Positions 1 through 13,300 of a DNA stretch of 64,000 nucleotides are shown here, piece after piece. Under the pieces are notes generated by a model that saw only the letters and a program-made list of their open reading frames with translations, was not told the DNA's origin and searched no databases. This DNA is from Bolinopsis microptera. Taxonomy: Eukaryota > Ctenophora > Tentaculata > Lobata > Bolinopsidae. Within the stretch, counting starts at the first letter, position 1. Each line of letters begins with the position of its first letter. Position numbers and translations under genes: made by a program. The stretch spans positions 15,040,983 through 15,104,982 of the forward strand of contig NC_087077.1 of assembly GCF_026151205.1 (NCBI RefSeq), in the 5' to 3' direction.

Positions 1-1085
1 GTAACGAGGTGCACGATCATTGTTCCAGGCATTATTTCTATTGTCAGGCCGATTAATGAAAGACCTGTTATCCTGCCGGTAGTTTTACTCCTGTAATTGT
101 CACGATAGAAATTGTTCTGATTTCTATTGTAAGACTGGAAATTGCCTGGATACCTCTGTCCTCTATAATAACCGGGGTTTCTATTACCTTGGTTATTATT
201 TTGATAACCTGGTAATCCTACACTGCGTCTCGAACCCTGATATTGGTAAGTCTGATAGTCGTTACCTTGATGATCCTGCAACTGTTGATTATTTTGACCT
301 GGTGCAGTAACTGGAGTTTGAGAGGTGTTAGCAGAAGGCTTAGTATTGAGTACATTATTGGCCATCAAGTCAACAAGCTGTCCTAATTGGTCCGACATTT
401 TCTGTAGCTCATTCGGGCCAGACTCGTCAGCATTAAGTGCTGCATTAACTTGATCAGGTTGACGGGCAGAGGCATTCTTGCAGGTTACCAGCATGGCAGC
501 ATGCTCTAATAGCTGCTCATTATTCATGTTAGCCTGTTCACGCAATCGAGCCGAAATTCCCGCGTCTTGCATGTTATTAATAAACGCGTCTCGCAGGGCC
601 AGGTCCCGGAAATCCTCATTATTGGCATAAGCTTTCTTAGCAATATTATATAAACGAACATAGTACGCTCTAACATTTTCATTGCGGGTTCTCAATGTCT
701 TTCGTAATTTGGCCTTATACGATTCTCTATTTTCATTCGTTCCTACCAGCTCCCTTCTCAAGATTGCTATCAACTGTTCATACGGCAAGTTGGGAACAAG
801 GAACCTCTCTACAGCCATCATTACCTCATCCCCCATGCAGTTTATCAATATATGAGGTATTTCATCGGGTCTCGCTCCTATCGAGTTTACATAGCTCTGG
901 AAACGACGAAGGTAAAGGTCTAAATCATTCTCGTGACGCAACTGTGGAGGTGCTCTTAGAAACTGTACTGGTGCTTGCTGTGCTAAAAGAGCTCTCGGTG
1001 GCACTGGTGGTGCCACTCCAGCATCCACGATCGGAATATCTTCATCTTGCTCTGCCAACTGTGGGTCTCGAACAACATCGGCCAT
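1..1085 (-). CDS. gag: Ty3/gypsy-like retrotransposon Gag, 3' end cut by window edge
   Basis: Reading the minus strand from ATG at 1085 (context CACCATGG, a good animal start) gives an open frame to the window edge, about 360 codons. Residues ~50-230 have the alpha-helical shape of Ty3-type capsid: a DLYLRRFQSYV segment, a WxxL-like region around a Cys-Met-Gly-Asp-Glu, then a run of charged helices ending DAFINNMQDAGISARLREQ. The C-terminal part is rich in Asn, Gln, Arg, Gly and Tyr, as in nucleocapsid-like tails; no CCHC knuckle is visible before the edge. Near nucleotide ~80 the Asn/Arg-rich character moves to another frame, suggesting a one-base frameshift in the last 25 codons. Its role would be to form the particle of a retroelement. 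I could not identify an LTR or a primer-binding site. Confidence 0.75.
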   Translation of the reverse strand, partial: MADVVRDPQLAEQDEDIPIVDAGVAPPVPPRALLAQQAPVQFLRAPPQLRHENDLDLYLRRFQSYVNSIGARPDEIPHILINCMGDEVMMAVERFLVPNLPYEQLIAILRRELVGTNENRESYKAKLRKTLRTRNENVRAYYVRLYNIAKKAYANNEDFRDLALRDAFINNMQDAGISARLREQANMNNEQLLEHAAMLVTCKNASARQPDQVNAALNADESGPNELQKMSDQLGQLVDLMANNVLNTKPSANTSQTPVTAPGQNNQQLQDHQGNDYQTYQYQGSRRSVGLPGYQNNNQGNRNPGYYRGQRYPGNFQSYNRNQNNFYRDNYRSKTTGRITGLSLIGLTIEIMPGTMIVHLV

Positions 1086-1388
1086 GGTGGAAACTAAATG
1101 ATATTTCTCTAATTATTGAAAGAACTAATTTCATGTACTTTGTCATCAACTTGAACTAAAGTGAGCTTGAACTGTTAAATTTGGATTGTCTTCTAGTCCT
1201 ACTTTCAATGAGGGACACGATTAATTCTCTGTGCGCTTTATACAAATTGTAATAATTTTATACTGCAGTAAAAGTTATGGCCCCTTCATGCAACAATATT
1301 TCTTTTTGAAAAAAAATTACTTGTAAAAATAGTTTATCTCTACTACGAAAAGCTAAAGTGAACTTTGTAGGTGTACTTAATTCTATTT

Positions 1389-2004
1389 TCAAAAATAAAA
1401 ACTGTAGTGTGGTTGATCCCCCCTTAGTTTTCTTTTAAAGTGCGATAAATAGTTCGATCGCACATACCGGTATTGGAAAGATGGCCAGAATGGCCTGTTT
1501 AAATGCCGAGGGTAATGTGCTTCCAAATGTTCTCCCACGGCTCTCATGGCCTTGATCTCGAATTTCAACCTCATTTTCTCCTCAAAAGTTAGCTCCTCAT
1601 AAACACCCGTCCTTATTTTCAAAGTTTTATGGTACATGTACGCTGACAGCCTCCCCAGCGACATTCTCACAGCCTTCCGTTTTAACGTTAATGTCAATAC
1701 CGGCCAAAAGTCCTCACTAAATACCAATCCCCTCAATTTCTCCTCTTTTAACAATTCTGCCACCTTCCCCAAATACCGGTACTCTACCCCATTTTGCGAC
1801 CTGTCTAAACACCCAACAAAAAACCGCCCGTTTCCACACCTTACTGGTCTTTCTCAGCTCAGAACAGTCTTCTATCAACGCGGCGATCATTGTGAAAACA
1901 TTTAGGTAGCGGGCTTGATTCCATCTAGGTTCTGGTACGTCATCTGTAAAGGACTTATATAATATATAACTACTTATTAGGACACCTATTATAAGACAGA
2001 CCAA
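1389..2004 (-). pseudogene. Small membrane-anchored ORF broken by a frameshift, function unknown
   Basis: Two minus-strand open frames overlap: 2004-1717, starting with one hydrophobic segment (residues ~3-18) followed by basic and helical sequence, and 1772-1389, a Lys/Arg-rich helical tail ending in aromatic residues. The second has no ATG, and it continues the helical, Trp/Arg-rich style of the first. I read this as one ~200-residue protein with a single frameshift around 1735-1790, not two genes. It lies upstream of the gag on the same strand, so it may be an accessory ORF of a retroelement or the end of a neighbouring copy. The family is not recognised. Confidence 0.35.
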
Positions 2005-5000
2005 GGAACTAAATAAATTTTCATAGGTACATCTTTCTTTCTAATGGTACTGTTGTATAATTCACTGTAAATATTTGCTATTTTAATGCTAATGTGTTTA
2101 ACTTATTCAGTTATTCTACTTATCCGAATTACCATCATACTAATTCCTCATCATTCACTTTAAATTCCTGAATTCTTCAAATTCTCCCGTGAAATTTAAT
2201 GAATACTCCTTTAATAAAAGTTTATTCTTACTTATTCAAAACTTACCCTTAACATTAGTCTGAATTACACAAGTTAACTTAATTACAAACCGCCCCTCGG
2301 CTTTATGCTAGACAATGGTTATCCATCTCACTATTCACTGACACATGGCCCCCTTATCCTTATAAAATTGACTTCAATTATCTGCCGGCAGATGATATTC
2401 CTTATCAAGTTAACTTCTTTAAATATCGATTAATTTCTCGCGTACGATATTTTGACGCTTACAAAAGTAACGTTTGTTATCCTCATTATCCATAACTATC
2501 TCTTAACTGTCCTAGTTATAATCAATCAATGTATCCAAAATTAACTTACAATACACAAACAAACCACTGTACACTTTCTTATTTAAATTACTTTACTACT
2601 CACATCCTGCGAAACCCCTGTTCATTTTAGTCCTCGGTCTGAATAAAAATAAAAATGGTTAGAATAAATTGAGTCTGACGTCGCTTTTCTCCTATTTCTC
2701 CTAATGAACTGGATTAAATTAGCAACAAACCTATAATTAATTGCAAATTAAATAACTGGAACGTCGGAGCTAAATTATAAAATGACAAAAACTGATTTAA
2801 GAAATAAATCTGTATCAACCCACTTTCTGATTTTTTAAATTTTGGCAAAAATTTTAAGAGCCCAACGCATTGCTGCTCCAATGTTATTAACCACGGTACC
2901 AATTTAATCAGGTGTTAGTTGCAAGTACCGGGTAATAATCACCTCTCCCATGTCCATGGTATGTAGTACTTTATTTCCTCCAAGAAATTATTTATTTAGA
3001 GCTCCTTTTGACTTGGCTAGAACTATACATGGGAGGCCCCGGTTATATCAAGAGAGTCCGTTTCGGAAGGTTCTGAACCCAAGATTGAGCGTCTTAAAAC
3101 TTTTGTTTTATGGAAATTATAGTTTTGCTAGAATTCAGAGTTTCATGTTACTTCTTATTTAATTTAGTGCGGTTAATGATTATAATTCAGACTTTCAATT
3201 TTGGTGGGTTGACACAAATTGAAACGACAATATAGAACAAAATATAGAACAACTAATGGTAGTATAATTAATGAGCGAAAACCTTCTTAAATTGAAAGAT
3301 GTTTATATAACAATGGAAGTAACCTTTTGATACTATACTAATTAATTGACACGGTAGAAATTCTTCTCATAACCTATTTAAAGGAACTCTAAGTCTATGT
3401 TGGTGCAATCACCTTTTGATAAGTCTCTCTCTGAGAAATAGTGTAGGAGGGCTGGAATATCACGCGTCTTTGACTGAGTCTCACCGTCAACAGTTTGACT
3501 GTCACGAATGGTCTGAAAGCAATATCTTTTAACTATGGCAATAGAAACAATTTATTACATAACCAACGGGAAACTACTTTAATCCTGCACTCGTAAACAT
3601 TAATATAAAAGAAATATCAATTCTTACAGCTCTATCAACCAATACTTAATGAACTTAATTATTAAGACAACTACTATTTTATGCTGACGTTATAACTGAA
3701 CTAATTACCTCGGTTGACGAAGGAGAATCAATTATTCTAGCAGGTATCGGCAAAGGCAGCACGGTTTGAGCAGGAATGTTCGTGTCTCTCTACCTGGGAA
3801 CGGAAACGTAATTTTGTACAAAGTATATAATTTTGAGAGCACAGAACTACGATTACCAAAGATATTCTTAAACCTATTTATGTAAAAACTAATGGAAAAG
3901 GAATTTACCTCGAGAACAACTTCAATCCGTATAATGGTCCTTCAAGTGAGAAGGAGATCGGGAATCTTATCGTCGTTAGCTTACTTTTACCCGGAAACCT
4001 TGGATAAAAAGTAATCAAAGAATCATGCAAATTACTCTAACGAGGATTTAAGATGGCAGAACGTTAGACAATTATGAAGGATAATTTATTTATGATAAAT
4101 GGAATATTAATTATTTGGAGGAGGTATTATATGTATCTTCTGCTAATCAAGTTGCACTTACTTACTAGTCACTGTTCTTTAATGTATGGGGAATCTATTC
4201 GATGTGACGGATCGGATCCACTGCAACCTGGTAAGAATTTACTTTTAGTGTACTGCATAGAATTTATATGCCTAGAGGGTACGTGAATAAACACTAGAAA
4301 CATTGTAAATATAACTTTCACGTCAGACTCTTTTAATAAGAAACAAAATACTAATTTAAACGGCGAACAGTAATTTAAAGCAAGGAACTTACTGGAATAC
4401 TTATGACTGGAAAGGTTAAAGCACCCGGGCGGAACCGGCTTACTGGACTCTGTTTACAAGCACGTTGCACTGACACAACCTAACAGACTGCCCTGACGTG
4501 AGAAAGACATCGGTCCTTCGATCGTTCTCCGCTATATCTCCCTGAATTTCCCAGAGTCTATTCTGCCGTTCCAGCCTTTTCTCAGGGAACGCAGTATTGT
4601 TCATCACGATCGAAATTGCTCCTCCTTGTTTAAACTCCCTGCTTATCATTCCTCGTCACGCTTCGTCTTGCGATAGGCTGGTCTTGTGCTCCTAATTAAC
4701 CCCTCCATAAGTCCGTGGTAACTCATCAAGCGTGTCAAATGATTTGATAGTTTTCTCACAGAAAGTGTCCTTTTGTTAATTAAACGTCACAGTATATTCC
4801 ATTTCTGGTATACTTCTATCGTTAACAAATTTACTATCTATCTTCTATGGAAATGGTTATTAACTATAAGCCTAAGTCATTTAACTCTTTTAAAGGAAGA
4901 TTGAAATTAATATTTCGAGGTTCCTTACACTCTTTTGATTGTTCCGTGAACATTTTTAAATGCTGATTCTAATTTGAATGGTAGGCATTTAAAGTTTAGT

Positions 5001-5963
5001 TAAGTTGAACAAAATTGTACTTCAAATATTTAAATTATCTTCACACTTATAACTTACTTTAAAACCAAAACTAACTTGAATCATAAAACATAAACAGCCC
5101 AAATATCGTTTAAAAATCCTTTCACGTGCGCGCTTCTGACAAAAATCATTATAGTTCTAGGTATATTGCAATTACAGGATTGTGCTAAGCAGCTCATATT
5201 AGTCAGACTCAACTTTTGCGTACTTTCCCGAAATCACAGCATTCGAAATCAACCTTAGCCTTAACCTGATCAACACTCCTAAACCCTAAAAGGTCATGGA
5301 GTGCTTGTTGGATGTTGTGTGTTGACGGATGTCACTCGTCTTGCTCTATACTCTATACTAACCAGAGCCCTCTCGCTTGCAGTAGCGTTGTGAAACAAGT
5401 GCGTCACGCAGTACGCGTAGACACATGGCTATGTCATATGTGAATTACTCGTCTAAATTTCTTCGAAGTAGCGCGCGCCGGGCCAAACCATTAACAACGG
5501 TCAAATGTGAATTTGTTATATATTATTGCAAACGGTTTTTATTTTTACCTCAGTTTTTAAAATTTGTACAATTTTTAAAAAATTTTTATATAGGGTCATT
5601 GCTATATATATATATATGTGTATATTGTTTGAATAATTTCTTTTTTGAAATCAACTCTTTCAACAAAAATTATTTCTTTCAATCTAAAATTATAAATACG
5701 AAAGGTTTTGTGTCATTTTATTAAGCTAAAGCATTTTTGCCATTGAGTGCTTTACAGCGGAATTGTTTATTTACATTTTTAGACAACTTTCTCAAAATCG
5801 GAGAGAAAAATATTATTTTTGCTTTGATGTTGAATTTCGTATCACAGGATTGGAAAAATGCACAATTGAAAAGTGTTACACAGAACAGTTAAATTTTCAA
5901 TACTCTGGTATCTTTTCGCTGCAAAGTGTCTCCAGACAGTAGCTGAACAAGCAAGGTGGTGTC
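2005..5963. other. AT-rich stretch without recognised genes
   Basis: I see no coding exon I can defend here. The sequence is AT-rich with short open frames only. A TA microsatellite lies near 5605-5625. If the gag at 1-1085 belongs to a full element, its 5' LTR should be in this stretch, but I could not find paired LTR ends. Confidence 0.3.
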
Positions 5964-6141
5964 TTACCTGGGGACCCCAGGCTATTATATTTATGTTTAT
6001 AATCAATTTATAGATATATATATAAAATATTGGTAACATTAATGAATTGTAATTGATTGATATGTAATATTTAGGCCTGTGGCCAGTTTTCACACATTTA
6101 TAGAGATTTGGCGGAATGACAGGCTGAGTGCCGCCCAGTAA
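5964..6141 (-). mobile_element. MITE family A, copy 1 (9-bp TSD)
   Basis: A 178-bp element with ends TTACCTGGGGACCCCAGG and TGCCGCCCAGTAA (imperfect inverted repeats). It is flanked by the perfect 9-bp duplication GGTGGTGTC at 5955-5963 and 6142-6150. Related shorter copies lie at 61870-61955 and 63067-63141. A 9-bp TSD is typical of Mutator-like elements. No coding capacity. Confidence 0.75.
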
Positions 6142-6319
6142 GGTGGTGTCACTCAAGGCCGAGTGAGCTGTGGTTTATAAAAAGTTGTATCGGTCCTATT
6201 TTCCATCTTTCTGTATCCCTGGTTAATAAAATTCTTATCCATCGACCATCTCTCTTCAGACTTACTTTACTTTACTATCTCCCTGGACTCACAATCACCA
6301 GTTTTCTTCCCTTGTATTC

Positions 6320-6658
6320 GAAAAGTGTGTATGTAGGGTATGCTTACAGCAAGCAAGAATTCCGAGATGCTGCTCATTTCCGGTATGGTTGGAATCTCCC
6401 TAACACCCCAAGATTCTGTAATTATGGAGCCAAGAATGATCACAATCATATTCTCAACTGTAAGAGGGGGGGTATGTGAACTACTGTCATAACAACGTGA
6501 GAGACTCAGTTGCTGAATACCTTAGGCTGGTGACCAAGGATGTGAGGATTGAGTCCCTGTTAACACCTATTATAAAATCAGCCAACTTCCAACAAAAGGG
6601 CAACAATGCTGATAAGGCTAGGCTCGATATATCAGCAAGAGGAGTGTGGATCACCTGA
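6320..6658 (+). pseudogene. Decayed pol C-terminal fragment of a non-LTR-type retroelement
   Basis: In one frame the plus strand encodes a segment with EFRDAAHFRYGW, a Cys-x-Tyr-Gly-Ala-Lys-Asn-Asp motif, His-x-x-x-x-Cys and Lys-Arg-Gly. It then jumps frame at the G-run at ~6465-6471 and continues GYVNYCHNNVRDSVAEYL to DKARLDISARGVW. This order (Cys/His cluster, then HNxxRD, then DxR.DI..G.W) is the C-terminal tail seen behind reverse transcriptases in many invertebrate elements. The frameshift and the missing upstream RT make it a dead fragment. A stop follows at 6656-6658. Confidence 0.6.
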
Positions 6659-7332
6659 TACCTGAGGAGAAGAGCTACGAGGGATAGATGATATTTATTG
6701 CTCATGATTTACGATTGTGCTCTGCAAATTGCATCACTTGATTTAATTTATTGTATATATAATACTGTTTGACAAATTTGATCTATTTGAATATGTGGCA
6801 TGCAATATCTTTAAACAAAAATGATATTAGTCCACTTCAAGGACAGGCAGGGAACCAGGGACATGGATGCTTTTGAATAGTTTTTGATGATACTGGAAAT
6901 GGTTATATGCAGTCCCCTGACCAGTCAGCAAACAGGTATGCTGAGATAGGATTTGCATACCATCAAGTCATAGACACAAGTTTATTTGAAAATTTAATTA
7001 ATTATCATATATATAAATCAAGCGTTACATTTCAGCCATGCAAAATTACAATGACATATTTTGATATACTAAATGATAAATGTTACTACAATATGAGTTG
7101 CTTAATGTCAGTGGACTGGTCCACACTCGAATTCCACAGACTGTATCGCAATTTTTGGAGACTGTCAAATCTTTGAAATTGAATTATTTTCTTCTAATCT
7201 ATCAGTTGTTTAACAATGTTGCGAATAAGAAATCTATACAAACTCGCTCCGATTAGAATTGCACAGAACAGATCAAATTTTGTTCGGCTTGATTTTAATA
7301 AATCTACAGCTATAGGATTGCTTTCTTTTGAC

Positions 7333-10300
7333 ATGGATGATTCAAACAGAACTGACAAAGATGAAACAGATGAGAAGCCAGAAATAGTAAGCAATGTGCC
7401 ATGTGTCTTTTTTTACTGTAAATAATATTAATAATATTGATTCATAAAACTATCATGCTTTATACACTGTTCTGTGCAAATATGTGGTGCATCATTTTCA
7501 GTGCACAATATTTTTCATTTGAGATGAAAATATTTAATGTTCATTGGTCATTTAATTAAAGCATTGTATCGCATAATACTGTGCAAATGAAAAACAGGAA
7601 CCAGATAACACTGTTACTGATGTGGCCATGGAAACGCCAGACTCAGCAGATGAGGAAAAAGATACAACCACGGAAAAAGAAGCTCTTACAGATAACGATA
7701 ACAACAGTGCTGAAGTTAAAATGGAAGGTTTGATAATTGATTATTATTATTATAAAACTTTATTCAAATAAATCATTGAAAACTTATTAGATAATTGATT
7801 GAATGTACTAATCATTTATACTCAGTGTTTAATTGTTTACACAGTTGTAGTTGTTTGTGGATACTTAATTTTCTGCTTTGCTATTTATTGAGATTTGAGC
7901 CACAACCTTACATGCTATTTAGTCTGGCTTTGGACTGATTAACCAGGTTAAAATAAACTCAATGAATGTGTTTATTTGTTGTTGTAAAATTAGTTGTAAT
8001 GCGCGTCAGTGGTTTGAATCTGCAGATCTAATGTAGCCCCTCTATTATATCAATTATTTTACATCAACTACAAATATCACCTTTTACATTTCTTGTTTTT
8101 CAGCTCCAGAGCCATCTGTTGCCACAGTGCAGGAACGTCTTATGATCAGTAAGATTGTTAACCACAACTTCAAATCCTACGCTGGAACTCAAGAACTAGG
8201 ACCATTTCACAAGGTCAGATTCTTTAAAAGCCTCATAATTTATTGGCTGTTAAGTGTTAAAATCATTATATTAGTGTTATATTAGTATTATATGTTATGT
8301 GGCACTGTGAATACCAGTTCGTTTATGGCACAGAAATTGTAAAAGAAGTTCAGGCTTTATCTTTTAGATAAGGTCCCCTTGCTCTCACAAAGTAGAGCCT
8401 AAGTTGCTATGTCTTTCATTGAACCCTTGTATACAGTCGGACCTAACCAGTAACCAGTAACCATGCTCCCTCAGAATTTCTCCTGTATAATTGGACCTAA
8501 CGGAAGTGGGAAGAGTAACGTAATAGACAGTATGCTCTTTGTGTTTGGATATCGAAGTGCTAAAATCCGGAGCAAGAAGTTGAGTGTCCTGATCCACAAC
8601 AGCGAACAACATCCAAATTGTACGAGCTGTACTGTTGAGGTTCACTTCCAGATGATACGGGATATTGTGAGTTATATATGATGATCCACGGTTTTAGTGG
8701 TGGTACCACATGCTTTGAATTTAACAATAAAAGACTTAAATGCCGTTGAGTATGGCCCAGGTTTAAATACATATCTTGAAATATAACCCTCTCTCTCTAA
8801 CTCACCCCTCAACCTGCAGAATGATAATGAGTTTGAAGTAGTGCCAGGCTCTGAGTTCTACGTATCACGTACAGCTACAAAGAACAACACATCAACATAC
8901 AATATAAATGGCAAATCGTCCACAGTTAAAGAAGTTGCCACCCTTCTCCGAGCCTCTGGTATTGATCTCGACCACAACAGATTCCTTATACTACAGGTTA
9001 ATAGTACTATGCTTACAGGTATTTACAGCTATTATTATATTACAGGTTCTTTCTTTGTTAACTGACTTAGTTATCACTGGACAAACATTTTGTTAAATTT
9101 TTTATATTTCGGTTCAGGAAATGTTATAATTTTGACCATTTTAAAATGTTCATCATCAATTAACTGACTAATTGGTCTCTGGGCGAAAATTTCATCCAAT
9201 CTGTCAAACTTGTGTTCAGAAAATTTCATATTTGAAAATGGGACAGACTTTTGAAAATACAACTTTTCGTTTTGTTAAGCTTTCTGCTGTGGGCTTCCGC
9301 CGACCGAAATCAAACTTCCAGCACCTCAATCGTGTCACATGCCATCTATAGTTGACTTAATAATTGGTTATAGGTGAAAAAATCAGTCAAAACTATAAAA
9401 TTTCGGTCCTGGAAATTTCATCTTCAAAAACTGAAAATGGGGCAGAGATTGGGACAATATGATTTTGAAATTTTATTCGGGATTTTGACTCCCAGTACCT
9501 CAATTTGGTTTCATACCATCATTAATTAACTGACTAATTGGTTTCTGGGCAAAAATTTCATCCAATCTGTCAAACTTGTGTTCAGAAAATTTCATATTTG
9601 AAAATGGGACAGACTTTTGAAAATACAACTTTTCGTTTTGTTAAGCTTTCTGCTGTGGGCTTCCGCCGACCGAAATCAAACTTCCAGCACCTCAGTCGTG
9701 TCACATGCCATCTATAGTTGACTTACTAATTGTTTATGGGTGAAAAAATCAGTCAAAACTATAAAATTTCGGTCCTGGAAATTTCATCTTCAAAAACTGA
9801 AAATGGGACAGAGATTGGGACAATATGATTTTGAAATTTTATTCGGGATTTTGACTCCCAGTACCTCAATTTGGTTTCATACCATCATCAATTATCTGAC
9901 TCATTGGTTTCTTTGCAAAAATTTCATCCAATCTGTCAAACTTGTGTTCAGAAAATTTCATATTTGAAAATGGGACAGACTTTTGAAAATACAACTTTTC
10001 GTTTTGTTAAGCTTTCTGCTGTGGGCTTCCTCCGACCGAAATCAAACTTCCAGCACCTCAAACGACAATATGATTTTGAAATTGTATTCGGGATTTTGAC
10101 TCCCAGTACCTCAATTTGGTTTCATACCATCATTAATTAACTGACTAATTGGTTTCTGGGCAAAAACTTCATCCAATCTGTCAAACTTGTGTTCAGAAAA
10201 TTTCAGTCAAAACTATAAAAATCAGTTAAATTTTCGAAACTATAAAATTACGTCCAAAATATGCAGTTTTTGACCGGGAAATATTATATTTGAAAATTTC

Positions 10301-13300
10301 CCTACATTTTGGTGATTTTCCATTTAAAAAGCTTTCTCTGGGATTCTGACTTATTTTTTAATTTTTTAATTTTTTAAAATTTAAAGAAAATATGCAACCT
10401 ACTAAAACCAATGGGGCCCGCCCCGGGGTCATTCCTCTCGTATTTGCGAGAGTGGTCCCGAAGGTGGAAAAAGAGGTCAGGGTTTGTTCCCACCAATCTC
10501 TAACATCGCTATTTGTTGATCATCGGCCTTCACTGAAGGTAAGGCCCCCGTCCACATGGGCCATGTTGGTTTTGGCAGATACTGTGGTAATAAGATATGA
10601 TTTGAATGAGTGAAATGAAGTGAGTGAAAAGGGTGTAAGAGAGGAGGAGCATGTAAGGAATTTAGGAAAGGAAAGGAAGACTTTTAATACCCTAATCGTA
10701 TCTTGTGCTATCCACAGTTTACACGCTAATTGGTCACAGTAGGACAGAAATTATGTCAAAACTGTGAAATTTTGGTTCTGTAAAGGTTCCATATGAAAAT
10801 ATACTATTATTGTTTGTGTTACGTGGTATTATATTTCTCTCGTTTATCAAGCCATCCATTAACCAGGGGGAAGTGGAGCAGATCTCTTTGATGAAGCCGA
10901 AAGCGCCAAATGAGCACGAGGACGGAATGTTGGAATACATGGAAGATATAATCGGTACAAGTGTGTACAAACAACCGATTGAGGAGCTCACACTGAAGGT
11001 GGAGGAACTGAATGATGTTAGGGGCGAGAAGGTGAGGCAATATTTGATGCTTCCTTGGTAAATTGTCTTAAATTTAGCATCGCGGGAATAAAGTCAATAC
11101 CAGAATGCAAGAGGTGTTCTAGCAAAATTGTAAACGAAATTGTAAAAATGTCGCTTTATGTCGCGCGAGGTTTATTTCTCAGAATTGTAAAAATGTCGCT
11201 ATTATTTGGATCCATAAATAAAGAAAAGTTACGTTCGTGCGCGTATTTTTGTCAAGCATAGATTGTTACATATTGTAAAACTGATAAGCCTCTCGTAGCT
11301 CGGCGGTTAACGGCGCGGTTGACCGATCACCTGTCCTCCGGTTCAAGCCTCGCCAGCAGTCATTTTTTTGGCAATTATTAATTACTTTACTACAATTATC
11401 AGCAGAGCACCTTTGTAATACACTTTATCAGATAAATTATACTGTTCGGACTTCAGCTAGAGAAGACTGGCTTTCAAGGATTTGTCCGGGGAAGGCCTCG
11501 TTCGCACTGGAACATGTCAAATGGTAAACGGAGTTATCTGGTAATGTTTGTTTTGTTTATGGCTAGAATTTAGAATGGAATCAATGTGACGAGGAAACCG
11601 TTGGCCTACTGTTTTGAAGAGAACAAGTGCACTACTGATCTCAGGAGAAGGAAACCGTTGGTCTACTGTTTTGAAGAGAACTAGTGCGTTACTGTTCTCA
11701 GGAGAAGGAAACCGTTGGTCTACTGTTTTGAAGAGAACTGATAGAACACTACTGTTCTCAAGAGAGGGAAACCGGTGGTCTACTGTTTTGAAGAGAACTG
11801 GTACACTACTGTTCCTAGGAGAAGAAAACCGTTGGTCTACTGTTTTGAAGAGAACTGGTGCACTTCTATTCAGAAAACTGATGCTCTAATATTTTCAAAA
11901 TTGAAAGGAAGTGGTACTTTACCAAGATTACTGGTAAACAGTGATAAAATTTGACAATTAGTTTTTGTGAAATTTGGAAAACATTTTGGCTTTGGCCATC
12001 AGCAGAAAAATTATCGGTTTTATCGGTTTTATCTAGATAAAACCTAAATCTTTATCTGTTTATCTAGATAAAAGATTTCATACTGATAATGGATAGCCTA
12101 ATATCTACTCATTTAACGGTGAATTGTGTACTTTTGCCGTGTGACAAACAATAAAAACAATATCGTTTCAAGAGTAAAAATAGAGTAAATATTAAAATAG
12201 TCTGCTTTAAAACATATTCATAATAAAATCAGGATAAATCAGTTATGTCTTCACCCTCAAGCTCGGCGAGAAGACCACCTGAAAAAGGTACATCTGCATT
12301 TGCTGCATGGCCAACATCCCTATTCTCGCTTGATGTAGCTCTTCTGCCTGCTCCTGGAACGCCTCAGATAGTCTTCCGTTGTTGTCCCTTTATAGCTCTT
12401 CTGTTAGGTTTCAGGCAACAGATATAGGCAGTATAGCATATTATCTATGTAAACTCGCGCACGCACCTACCTTTTTGCAATATTTAGAATCAAATTTGTC
12501 CGCATAATCATAGTTTTGAAAAGCGACATTTTTACAGTTTTGAGAAGAAAACATCTACTGGAATGCAAAATTTTGGCCGCCGCTACTGTAAGCCGCGCTG
12601 ACATTTTATTGTACAGCATGTCGCCGTTAGCACTCACAAAAGTTTCGCGCCAAATCAAAATAGCTTAAATTTATCTAAAAATGTTTTTATTTTTGCTGAC
12701 ATGAAGGTGAATAGTATATAGGATGTTTTTGTCACTTCACTGTCAGCTATTACATTGTAATTTCTGCTCCGGATATCCAGCTTGGTTGGTATTTCAGATC
12801 AAGATTTTGGGAAAATACCCACTTTGATTCGGTGTAAGAACTTGCTTAACCTTTTAAACCATTTTTTCAGCTCAATCGTGTGAAAACAGCAGAAAAAGAA
12901 AAGGAAAGCCTGGAAGGACCTAAGAACGAAGCCTGTGAATTTATCAGACAAGACAATGAGCTCACCCTCAAGAAATACACCCTCTCTCAGACCTTCATGT
13001 AAATTATACTTACACTCTACAGACTTAGTTTAGTGTAGAATCACAGAATGTAGCTGCTATTTTAGTTTATTATCTCAATTCATGAACACTGTTGCTACAG
13101 CATCGCTGTATTGACGTTTTGTGACTTATAATTCTTACAAAACAGCCACGAGTGCACTAAACTAATCGAGAAAGCTCAAGAGAAGAAGACAGAACAAGAA
13201 AATATCCTGAACGAAGTTAATAAAGAAGCTAAGGAAGTGTTTGGTTCGTTCCCTTTATATTCCCTCTATGTTGTTCTCTTTAAAGTTTAAATGTTGTCGT

